DNA of 7,771 nt. Origin: Deltaproteobacteria bacterium. Lineage in GTDB: Bacteria > Desulfobacterota > Syntrophobacteria > BM002. The first letter of the stretch is position 1, and each line of letters begins with the position of its first letter. The translations under genes and the position numbers were made by a program. This document shows, one piece after another, positions 1 through 7,571 of the stretch. Where the stretch lies: assembly GCA_017861095.1 (NCBI GenBank), contig JAGFXI010000085.1, positions 1 to 7,771 of the forward strand. Reading direction: 5' to 3'. Below the pieces are notes generated by a model, which did not search any database, was not told where the DNA came from, and saw only the letters and a list, made by a program, of their open reading frames with translations.

Positions 1-63
1 TTTGCTCCACCAACTCGACGATCTCGCTACGGCGTCTCGTGCATAATGCGGGCTAGCCCTCAC
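1..63 (-). CDS. Possible start of the next operon gene (partial, runs off left edge)
   Basis: A GTG at 63-61 opens a reading frame of 21 codons that continues past the window edge. It overlaps the end of the LAB_N gene by 11 bases, exactly the overlap seen between the glycosyltransferase and LAB_N, and a GGAG lies 8 bases upstream (75-72). Known context: glycosyltransferase plus LAB_N pairs are often followed by an ArnT-like membrane glycosyltransferase, so such a gene would fit here. However, the visible residues are not hydrophobic and match nothing I recognise, and the LAB_N frame past its stop also reads as plausible protein near the edge (EIVELVEQ). The call is therefore weak. Confidence 0.2.
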   Translation of the reverse strand, partial: MRASPHYARDAVARSSSWWSK

Positions 64-334
64 TCTCCCCACTCCGGCGCTGACGGATGATCAAGTGGAG
101 GTTTCGCAGGTAGATGAGGACGCCGCCCGCCTGGCCGAGGATGAACACCGGATCGCGCCGGTAGATGGCATAGGTGAGCAGGGTAAGGCCCCCCGCCACG
201 CTGAAGTACCAGAAGGCCACGGGGATCACGCTTCGCCCCTTCCGTTCGCTGTAGAGCCACTGGATCACGAAGCGGAGGCTGAAGAGGGCCTGACCGGTAA
301 AGCCGAAGATAAGCCAGAAAGTCTCAGGGTTCAC
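53..334 (-). CDS. LAB_N-domain small membrane protein (lipid A biosynthesis N-terminal family)
   Basis: This 93-residue integral membrane protein has three hydrophobic stretches at about residues 4-22, 40-57 and 63-83. Recognisable family features are the opening ETFWLIFGFTGQ, the segment RFVIQWLYSERKGRS, FWYFSVAGG, and the closing GQAGGVLIYLRNLHLI. The family (LAB_N) occurs alone or at the N terminus of some LpxB lipid-A-disaccharide synthases, and its biochemical role is unclear. I chose the GTG at 334 because it makes the normal full-length small protein and has GAGGAG 10 bases upstream. It overlaps the last 11 bases of the glycosyltransferase's original frame, suggesting translational coupling. 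As the DNA stands, the upstream glycosyltransferase frame also runs into this gene without a stop, so an automatic caller would probably report one fused protein of about 329 residues. The family call is confident; whether it is translated alone is inferred. Confidence 0.85.
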   Translation of the reverse strand: MNPETFWLIFGFTGQALFSLRFVIQWLYSERKGRSVIPVAFWYFSVAGGLTLLTYAIYRRDPVFILGQAGGVLIYLRNLHLIIRQRRSGESEG

Positions 335-1042
335 TGCCGGTGATCTCCTCGATCTCAGGGTGGATCTTGCGCCGAAGCAACCAGATGACGCCGAGCAGGT
401 CCACGATACCGACCCAGAGGCGATCGAAGGTGCCGTAATGAAAAGGACTGCACCCCCCTGGCGGAGAAAGAGAGCGGGAAGGAATCGATGCATGTGGTCG
501 AAGCCTGGCAGAGCCATAAAGGCGTCGCGGTGGAACACCTTGAGGCCGCAGCCCGTGTCCGGGGTTCTGTCCCGCAGGAGCCTCGCCCTCACCGTGTTGG
601 CGACGCGGGAGTTGAGGCGTTTGAGCCAGGTATCCCGCCGTCGGCGCCGATGCCCGGTGACAAGCTGTGGGGCGGGCTCATGGACCGCTCCGTGGAAGAG
701 CTCCAAGAGGCGCGGGATATCGGCAGGATCGTTCTGCCCATCCCCGTCAAGGGTGACAATGACGGCGGCGCGGGCCTTGACCACCCCCGTGGCAATGGCC
801 GCACTCTGACCGTAGCGCCGGCGGTGGCGTAAGATCCGGAGGCGGCGAAACCGGCGGGCTTCCGTCGTGAGCCGCGGGAGCGTGTCGTCGGTGCTGCCGT
901 CATCCACGCAGAGCACCTCGTACTCCCCCTTGCCCTCGAGAACCGTGCGAAGTTCTTCCAGATAGGGAGCGAGGTTCTCTGCCTCGTTGTGGGCGGGAAT
1001 GACGATTGAGAAATCGAGGGTCGCGCCCGAACTTTGAGACAT
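324..1042 (-). CDS. Family 2 glycosyltransferase, polyprenyl-phosphate sugar transferase type; reading frame broken
   Basis: This GT-A enzyme is related to dolichol/undecaprenyl-phosphate glycosyltransferases, which move a nucleotide sugar onto a membrane polyprenyl phosphate on the cytosolic face. Visible motifs, numbered from the ATG at 1042, are FSIVIPAHNEAENL (11-24), VDDGSTDDT (46-54), metal-binding LDGDGQNDP (98-106), DTGCGLKVF (162-170) and HRFLPALF (185-192). Around residue 197 the family sequence leaves the frame and resumes in the -1 frame as HYGTFDRLWVGIVDLLGV, ending at a TGA at 326-324. The usual HRPR-containing loop between these parts is missing, which suggests a deletion of about 40-46 bases (3n+1) rather than a one-base error. 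Read straight through, the frame instead passes ~35 nonsense residues and enters LAB_N, stopping at 53. The start at 1042 has GAGGA 6 bases upstream. Family assignment is confident; activity is doubtful. Confidence 0.8.
452..458 (-). other. G6T run at the frame junction of the glycosyltransferase (slippery-type heptamer)
   Basis: Read in the glycosyltransferase frame, the sequence is G GGG GGT, a formally valid X XXY YYZ heptamer. It sits within about 15 bases of the point where coding potential moves to the -1 frame. Slipping here would join the upstream frame to CSPFHYGTFDRLW and end at the TGA at 326-324, giving 239 residues. It may equally be a site of indel mutation or base-call error. 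No convincing downstream stimulatory stem was identified by eye. Confidence 0.3.
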
Positions 1043-1048
1043 TTCCAT

Positions 1049-1053
1049 TCCTC
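1049..1053 (-). promoter_or_regulatory. Ribosome binding site deciding the glycosyltransferase start
   Basis: GAGGA lies 6 bases before the ATG at 1042 but touches the alternative ATG at 1048, so the downstream ATG is preferred. A longer upstream start at 1168 would run deep into the protease gene and adds residues unlike the family. Confidence 0.6.
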
Positions 1054-1073
1054 GGCGGCTTTGCAAAGGGAGA

Positions 1074-2501
1074 TCAGCGTACCACAACCTGGAGGTAGCC
1101 GCTCTGTCCGCTCCGGTGGTCCACGGCAAGGAGCGTGACTTCCTGGCCGGAATCGAGGGAGTTGACAATCTCTATAAAGCTGTCGACGCCGTCGACGGGC
1201 TGACCCTCGACCTCCAGGAGGATATCCCCCGGTTCGAATCCGGCCTCGCCCAGAGGGCCTTTACGATCCACCGAGGTGATAGTCACTCCCTCTTGAGGTT
1301 CCAGACCGAACTGCTGGGTCTCTTGCGGAGTGACCGCTCGGACCTCGGCGCCAAGGCGCCGATTCACCGAGGCGGCGAGCATCTTGGTGATGTTCTCCGC
1401 GTTACCGATTGTGGCGCCCAGTTCCTGCTTCTTCCCCTCCCGCCAGACCGTGAGCTTCACCTCCTGGCCGATGGGCGTGTTGGCCACCTCATTGCGGAGG
1501 GAGCCGGCATTGCGAACCTCTCTTCCCTGGTAGGAGAGAATTGTGTCACCTCTCTTGATGCCGGCCTTCTCTCCCGGTCCGCTCTTGGCCACCTCGGCCA
1601 CAAGGGCGCCTTTGGGGGTGTCGAGACCGAAGGACTTGGCCAGTTCGGGGGTGAGATCCTGAATGCTCACCCCCAACCAGCCGCGTTCCACTTTCCCCTT
1701 GGTGATGAGCATACGGGCGATCTGGAGCGCCATGTTGCTCGGAATGGCAAACCCGATCCCCTCGAAGCCGCCCGATTCCGAGACTATTGCCGCATTCACC
1801 CCGACCACCTCTCCCCGGAGGTTGAGGAGCGGGCCGCCGCTGTTGCCCGGGTTGATGGCGGCATCAGTCTGGAGGAAATCCTGGTAGCTGCTGGGGTCGG
1901 TGATACCCCCGCGATGCTTGGCACTGATTATCCCCTGGGTTACGGTCTGGTCGAGACCGCGGGGATGGCCGATGGCTACCACCCACTCGCCCACCTCCAC
2001 CCCATCGGAGTCACCGAAGATCACGTGGGGGAGCGGATCCTTGGCGGCGATGCGGATCACGGCAAGGTCAGTCTTTGGGTCGGTTCCAACGGGCTTGGCT
2101 GGATACCTCGTGCCGTCGGCGAGCCAGACCTGGATCTCTTTCGCCCCTCCGACCACGTGGTTGTTCGTGAGGATATTGCCCTGTTGATCCATGACCATCC
2201 CGGTGCCGAGACCTTTCAGTTCGCGTTTGAATTTCCTCGGCATCCGGGGGAGGTTGAAAAAGTAGCGGAAGAAGGGATCGTTCTCGAAGGGGAGCAACGG
2301 GTTCGCCACCTCCTGCCGCTGCGTCACCTCGATGTGGACCACGGCGGGGATGTTCTGCTTGGCCACCTGGGCGATGGCCGTGCTTAGATTCGGAGCCTCT
2401 CCCGCTGTCGCAGCGACCGGCATCATGAGGCTGAGGACCAAGAAGAGTGCACCGAACAGGCGTGTGCCCTGGAGCACACCGCAGAGGTTCATTCGTTCCA
2501 T
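1074..2501 (-). CDS. htrA: Do/HtrA-family periplasmic serine endoprotease with two PDZ domains (DegP/DegQ type)
   Basis: This 475-residue periplasmic protease and chaperone degrades or refolds misfolded envelope proteins. A Sec signal peptide is visible: a basic start, the hydrophobic run LFGALFLVLSLMMPVAA, and a likely cut after ATA at residue 33. The trypsin-like domain spans about 38-265 and has the full triad: His115 in TNNHVV, Asp145 in KTDLAVIRI and Ser221 in NPGNSGGPL. PDZ1 lies at about 275-365 (starting RGWLGVSIQDLTPELA) and PDZ2 at about 383-475. Length and layout are normal for the family, and the segment before His115 is short, more like DegQ than E. coli DegP. The ATG at 2501 is chosen because AGGAGG lies 8 bases upstream; ATGs at 2507 and 2492 are spaced worse, and 2573 would overlap the Lon gene. 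It follows the Lon gene by 26 bases and precedes the glycosyltransferase by 31, so it is cotranscribed. Very sure of family. Confidence 0.96.
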   Translation of the reverse strand: MERMNLCGVLQGTRLFGALFLVLSLMMPVAATAGEAPNLSTAIAQVAKQNIPAVVHIEVTQRQEVANPLLPFENDPFFRYFFNLPRMPRKFKRELKGLGTGMVMDQQGNILTNNHVVGGAKEIQVWLADGTRYPAKPVGTDPKTDLAVIRIAAKDPLPHVIFGDSDGVEVGEWVVAIGHPRGLDQTVTQGIISAKHRGGITDPSSYQDFLQTDAAINPGNSGGPLLNLRGEVVGVNAAIVSESGGFEGIGFAIPSNMALQIARMLITKGKVERGWLGVSIQDLTPELAKSFGLDTPKGALVAEVAKSGPGEKAGIKRGDTILSYQGREVRNAGSLRNEVANTPIGQEVKLTVWREGKKQELGATIGNAENITKMLAASVNRRLGAEVRAVTPQETQQFGLEPQEGVTITSVDRKGPLGEAGFEPGDILLEVEGQPVDGVDSFIEIVNSLDSGQEVTLLAVDHRSGQSGYLQVVVR

Positions 2502-2509
2502 CTCCATTT

Positions 2510-2515
2510 CCTCCT
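2510..2515 (-). promoter_or_regulatory. Strong ribosome binding site of the HtrA gene
   Basis: A perfect AGGAGG lies in the short gap after the Lon stop codon. Its distances to the three candidate ATGs are 2, 8 and 17 bases, which favours the middle one at 2501. Confidence 0.75.
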
Positions 2516-2527
2516 TTGTCTTCCCCT

Positions 2528-5500
2528 TCAGGGACCGATACCTTCCACTACCTGGAGCCATCTGGCAAGGCAACGAGCCAGGAGTTTCTCAGCGCGCTGA
2601 GTGTCAAGACGATACTTCTCCGGGATAAAACCCAAATCCACGACGTGGACTCCGTCACGAAGGCCGAGGAACGGGCAGGTATCCAGAACCTCGCCGCGAA
2701 GGTGGGCCAAATGACCGTAGACCCTGTTCAACAGCCCCTTGCTAGCCTTGATCTTTACCGATTGCACCGTGTAGTTGTTGGCGAAAATCCGGAGCGGCCC
2801 GAGAGAAGAGCTTGCAGCAAAACGCTCCGCGAGAATGCCGTCCTGCTTGAGGAGGAAAAAGGGAGCAACGACCACGGCGGCGGGCTCGCCTACGTCCGTC
2901 GGCAGTTGCGAGCGGAGGATGTCGTCGAGCACCTGGGAGAGCTTTTCCCTCCGGATTACGACCTCCCGCACTCGGATCGCCCGCCCAAAACGCTCCTCGA
3001 GCTCCTGTCTTGCCTCCGGCGGGATGAGCAGGATGGAGGCCTCGGGTCCGCCCCTGGAGAGCAAGCGGAGAGTATCCGCGGTGAGTTCTCCCGGGGTCTT
3101 CACGTAGAAAGCCAGGAGGCCCCCTCTGCCCCTTCCGCCCGGCGCGGCCATAGCCTCGGCCGCCACCCTGGCATGCGCGATGAACGGCATCTCCAAAGCC
3201 TCCAGCTCTTCCTCGCGGATCAGGGCAACCTCAGCCGCCTGAGCAATGTGATCCACGGCCACCACCTGGAGAATATGCCAGGTATAGTCAAAAGGCTCGT
3301 GGGGCAAGCGCCAGGTCGCAAAGGGGAGGATCTGGAGTTCCACCTTCAGAGCGTCGGGAAGGCGTTCCAGGCCGCCCTCCCCTACGAGATTCTCCGTGGG
3401 GATGATGAGGGTCTTGCATCCGGCATCGTAGGCCGTCTCTAGCTTCACACCCAGGGCGCCGACAGCGGTGATCCGTCCCTGGGTGTCGATCTCCCCGGTC
3501 ATGGCCACATCGCGCCGCACCCTTCGCCCGGTGAGCAGGGAGGCGAGGGCGAGAGCGATCGAGCCTCCCGCTGACGGGCCGTCCTTGCGGGTGGAGCCTC
3601 CCATGAAGTGGAGGTGAACGGGGTCTTCTAGATGCTCGATGGCGATTCCCAACTCCTCGGCGCAGGAGAAGATCCCGGTTGTGGCCACCTTGCGGCTCTC
3701 GTCCATGACCCGCTCGATGTTGCCGGTGGCATGAACCATGCTGAGAGGACCCCGCCATTCACCTTTTCTGCCGGGCCCAGCGCGGATGCGGGTCGCCTGG
3801 ATCGGGATGACGGACCCCACACCCCGCTCGGCATCCACGCCCAGGGCGAGCATTTCTCCTACCCTGTCTTCCTCGGCAATCTGCCGGGGGCGCGAAGGCT
3901 CCTCCAGATAGGCCTTGATCGTTTCCCTGGTGACGCGGACCGAGGCGCTCACCGAGGCGAGGATTTCCTTGCGCTGGATACGGAGAAAGAGCGTGCGGAT
4001 CATACGCTCCAGCTGCCGAACGCCCGCCTCGTGGGTGTAGGTCCTGACGAGGTGACGCAGGAGATCGGTCTCCTGACCAGGGTCGAAAAAGATCTCGCCT
4101 TCGCCGATCTGGTGTCTCGAGCGAATACGGCTGATGAGGTACTGCCGGGCGATGGCTACCTTCTCCTCCACGCTGTAGCGATCGAGGACTACCACCTCGC
4201 AGCGATTTACCACCGGTGGCGGCACGGTTTCGAGGGTGTTCGCGGTCAAGATGAAATGGCAGTTGGAGAGGTCGATATCCACCGTGGTCTGGGTGTACTT
4301 GTCGTGGAAGAGGTGGTTCTGCTCCGGGTCCAGGATCTCGAGAAGGGTGGCGATGGCGAACTTCTCGGTCTTGTCTGCCTCGTCCAGGATGAACATTCCG
4401 TTTATGCACCCCATCTTGATGAGACCCTGGACGATGGCCCCCGGCTTGGAGCCCTCGTAGGTAAAGCCGTGGCCCCGTAGATCCGCCTCATCTCGCATGC
4501 CGCCGAGGGAAAACTTGTGGTAGGGGATACCCAGATTTTCGGCAATGGAGATAGCAAAGGAGGTCTTGCCCACACCAGGTGGACCCACAAAGAGGAAGGC
4601 GCTTCCCATCCTCTGCCAGCGCCCGGTTTCACCTTCACGAGACATGCGGTAGCGCCAGATGAGGTTGGTGAAGAAATCGCAGACCAGCTCTTTCGGGCGC
4701 TCCAGCCCGTAGTGGCTGGTATTCAGGCCTGCCTCGAAGGCGGCCGGACTTACCTGAATCTTTTGGATCTTGCCCCAGGGTATGGCAAGAAGGGTTTCGA
4801 TGAGCTCGCTGTACTTGGCGCCGCTGTGACCAACGGCGTTGAGCTTGTTCTTGTCGATCACTTCAAGCACCTGAGGTGGGAAGGCGGCATCGCTCCGGGC
4901 CTCCTCGATCCGGTCTTTGAGACTCCTCTCCTTGGGGACCTCCGACGCCGTTACCGGAGGTCCCGGTTGAACGGGCGCCGCAGGCGCGGGCGCTCCCTGG
5001 GGAAGTTGAAGCAGGGCAGCCCTGAACAGGGCGAAAAGGGCGGTGAGATCCGTTGCCTCGGCAAGGCGCTTCTCGGAGAGACGGAGCTCGCGGCCTAGTT
5101 CCCTGAGGTCCCATCGCTCACCGAGGGCGGCGAACACTCCACGGGCCTCGTCTTCGTCTCCCTGCACGAGGAGAGTGAGGCAGCTGAGGAGCTTGCCTAA
5201 GTACGAGGTGCGGAGGAGCAAGGCCAGGTCAGCAGAGCCGCTCCGCCGGAACCATTCCCCGAGGAGTTCCCTTTTGAGCTCCCCGTCGAAGAGAGGGAAG
5301 ACCCTCTCGAGCAAAGGTTCCGGCAGATCCCCGAGAGGGGGGACGACATGGGAGAGGATGGAGGCCACCATGGCGTCGAGGGGAAGGCTCTTCTCCGCCT
5401 GGTCAAGGAGCAGAAGGTAGTCGGTCCCTTTGAGGCCGTTCATCTCGTCCGCCAGCGCCTGCCGAAGAGAGCGGTAGAATGTTGGATCACCGGCGCGGCG

Positions 5501-5959
5501 CTCCATAGCAAACTCGGCGTCGCCGAGGATCACCTCGCGCTCATGGTGCTCCGGATAGAGCAGGTGCTCCACCTGGTGGCGGAGGAGGAGTTCGGCAAAG
5601 GCAAGCATCTTTCCCTCTTCAGGCGTGCCGCCGCCGAGCCTGGATTCGGGATCACTCGGGATCACGAAGGCGAGGTAGTCGAAGAGACGCTCGTGTATCT
5701 GGATCACCCGGCCCTCGCCCTCCGGAGTGAGAAGGCTCATTACTTGGACGCAGCCTCTTTCATCCTCGAGCCGCCTGATGGCCAGGCGCTCGCTCACCCG
5801 GGCGACCACGATGGCGTCCGTGCCTCGCCTCCTCTTGAAGTAGGGAAGGATCCGCCTCGACACCATGGCCTGGAGCACGTTGAGGACTCGCTTTCTGTGC
5901 TCATCGCCGGGGAGGGGCAGCGAGGCGAGGATCTGGCGGTCGAATGCCATGGGAAACAT
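2528..5959 (-). CDS. Lon-family (S16) ATP-dependent protease with atypical N-terminal domain and C-terminal extension
   Basis: This 1143-residue protein, longer than ordinary LonA (about 780-820), probably unfolds and degrades cytosolic proteins using ATP. The core is LonA-like: linker motifs LLAIPWGK (390-397) and HYGLERPKELV (416-426), Walker A GPPGVGKT (459-466), Walker B MFILDEADK (522-530), LLEILDPEQN (539-548), sensor-1 TANT (572-575), putative arginine finger Arg586 and sensor-2 EAGVRQLE (644-651). The S16 domain has Ser796 in KDGPSAG and Lys839 in ALGVKLETA, 43 residues apart as in E. coli Lon, so the catalytic dyad is intact. Residues 1-340 do not resemble the usual Lon N-terminal domain and end in an Ala/Pro-rich linker (319-336). 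The Lon-like end (VVAVDHIAQAAEVAL, 899-913) is followed by about 230 unrecognised residues. No signal peptide or membrane segment is seen. The ATG at 5959 has GGAGGG 5 bases upstream. It heads the operon; substrates are unknown. Confidence 0.93.
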   Translation of the reverse strand: MFPMAFDRQILASLPLPGDEHRKRVLNVLQAMVSRRILPYFKRRRGTDAIVVARVSERLAIRRLEDERGCVQVMSLLTPEGEGRVIQIHERLFDYLAFVIPSDPESRLGGGTPEEGKMLAFAELLLRHQVEHLLYPEHHEREVILGDAEFAMERRAGDPTFYRSLRQALADEMNGLKGTDYLLLLDQAEKSLPLDAMVASILSHVVPPLGDLPEPLLERVFPLFDGELKRELLGEWFRRSGSADLALLLRTSYLGKLLSCLTLLVQGDEDEARGVFAALGERWDLRELGRELRLSEKRLAEATDLTALFALFRAALLQLPQGAPAPAAPVQPGPPVTASEVPKERSLKDRIEEARSDAAFPPQVLEVIDKNKLNAVGHSGAKYSELIETLLAIPWGKIQKIQVSPAAFEAGLNTSHYGLERPKELVCDFFTNLIWRYRMSREGETGRWQRMGSAFLFVGPPGVGKTSFAISIAENLGIPYHKFSLGGMRDEADLRGHGFTYEGSKPGAIVQGLIKMGCINGMFILDEADKTEKFAIATLLEILDPEQNHLFHDKYTQTTVDIDLSNCHFILTANTLETVPPPVVNRCEVVVLDRYSVEEKVAIARQYLISRIRSRHQIGEGEIFFDPGQETDLLRHLVRTYTHEAGVRQLERMIRTLFLRIQRKEILASVSASVRVTRETIKAYLEEPSRPRQIAEEDRVGEMLALGVDAERGVGSVIPIQATRIRAGPGRKGEWRGPLSMVHATGNIERVMDESRKVATTGIFSCAEELGIAIEHLEDPVHLHFMGGSTRKDGPSAGGSIALALASLLTGRRVRRDVAMTGEIDTQGRITAVGALGVKLETAYDAGCKTLIIPTENLVGEGGLERLPDALKVELQILPFATWRLPHEPFDYTWHILQVVAVDHIAQAAEVALIREEELEALEMPFIAHARVAAEAMAAPGGRGRGGLLAFYVKTPGELTADTLRLLSRGGPEASILLIPPEARQELEERFGRAIRVREVVIRREKLSQVLDDILRSQLPTDVGEPAAVVVAPFFLLKQDGILAERFAASSSLGPLRIFANNYTVQSVKIKASKGLLNRVYGHLAHLRGEVLDTCPFLGLRDGVHVVDLGFIPEKYRLDTQRAEKLLARCLARWLQVVEGIGP

Positions 5960-5964
5960 GTTCG

Positions 5965-5970
5965 CCCTCC
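5965..5970 (-). promoter_or_regulatory. Ribosome binding site of the Lon-family gene
   Basis: GGAGGG ends 5 bases before the ATG at 5959. The in-frame ATG at 5950 would be 14 bases away, so the first ATG is preferred. Confidence 0.65.
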
Positions 5971-6007
5971 GTGGTCACGATGGGGTGGCAGAACAGAGCA
6001 CCTTGAG

Positions 6008-6036
6008 TTGATTTTAGCTGAGCAGGGTGGTAAATA
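6008..6036 (+). promoter_or_regulatory. Candidate sigma-70-type promoter for the sigma-54 activator gene
   Basis: TTGATT (6008-6013), a 17-base spacer and TAAATA (6031-6036) form a partial match to the housekeeping consensus. Transcription would start near 6043 and leave a leader of about 110 bases before the ATG at 6156. The hexamers are imperfect, so this is tentative. Confidence 0.3.
6011..6016 (-). promoter_or_regulatory. Candidate -10 element for the Lon-HtrA-glycosyltransferase operon
   Basis: On the minus strand these bases read TAAAAT, five of six matches to the -10 consensus, about 50 bases before the Lon start codon. No good -35 hexamer lies at the proper distance, so an activator or another sigma factor may be involved. 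The element overlaps the candidate -35 of the divergent gene, so the two promoters could exclude one another. Confidence 0.25.
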
Positions 6037-6145
6037 TCCATGCTCAAGATTGCCGCGGGTTGCTGAAGCTGGACTTAGACGGAGAACGCGGCGGCGAAGA
6101 ATTCTCGTTCAGGCGAAAAATCAGCAGAGTATTTCAATCCCTGCC

Positions 6146-6149
6146 GGAG
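6146..6149 (+). promoter_or_regulatory. Ribosome binding site deciding the start of the sigma-54 activator
   Basis: GGAG lies 6 bases before the ATG at 6156. This start places the first receiver beta strand (RSILVWS) right at the N terminus, as is normal for the family. The in-frame ATG at 6027 would add 43 unrelated residues. Confidence 0.6.
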
Positions 6150-6155
6150 TGGGAG

Positions 6156-7571
<1,416 letters not shown>

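Larger units (their letters stand above)
6002..6048. repeat. Short spaced inverted repeat in the divergent intergenic region
   Basis: CTTGAG at 6002-6007 and CTCAAG at 6043-6048 are inverted copies 35 bases apart. Between them a second pair, GAGCA (6020-6024) and TGCTC (6041-6045), partly overlaps the right arm. The repeat encloses both candidate promoters, so it could be an operator, but arms this short can occur by chance. Confidence 0.25.

Noticed and set aside
1..12. The first bases end in CTCCACCA, resembling the 3' end of a tRNA gene on the plus strand.
   Set aside because: The body of any tRNA would lie outside the window, so nothing beyond the CCA can be tested.
1116..2387. Long plus-strand open frame (423 codons) opposite the HtrA gene.
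   Set aside because: It is a shadow of the minus-strand gene in GC-rich DNA; the minus frame carries the full catalytic triad and two PDZ domains.
2528..5959. Possible BREX-associated Lon-like protein (BrxL) as part of a phage defence system.
   Set aside because: The core is LonA-like with AAA+ and S16 motifs in standard order, and no other BREX or defence gene is present nearby.
5987..6003. TGGCAG followed by GC in the intergenic region, resembling a -24/-12 sigma-54 promoter.
   Set aside because: The spacing between the GG and GC elements is one base short, which is not tolerated by sigma-54 promoters, and the -12 part is poor.
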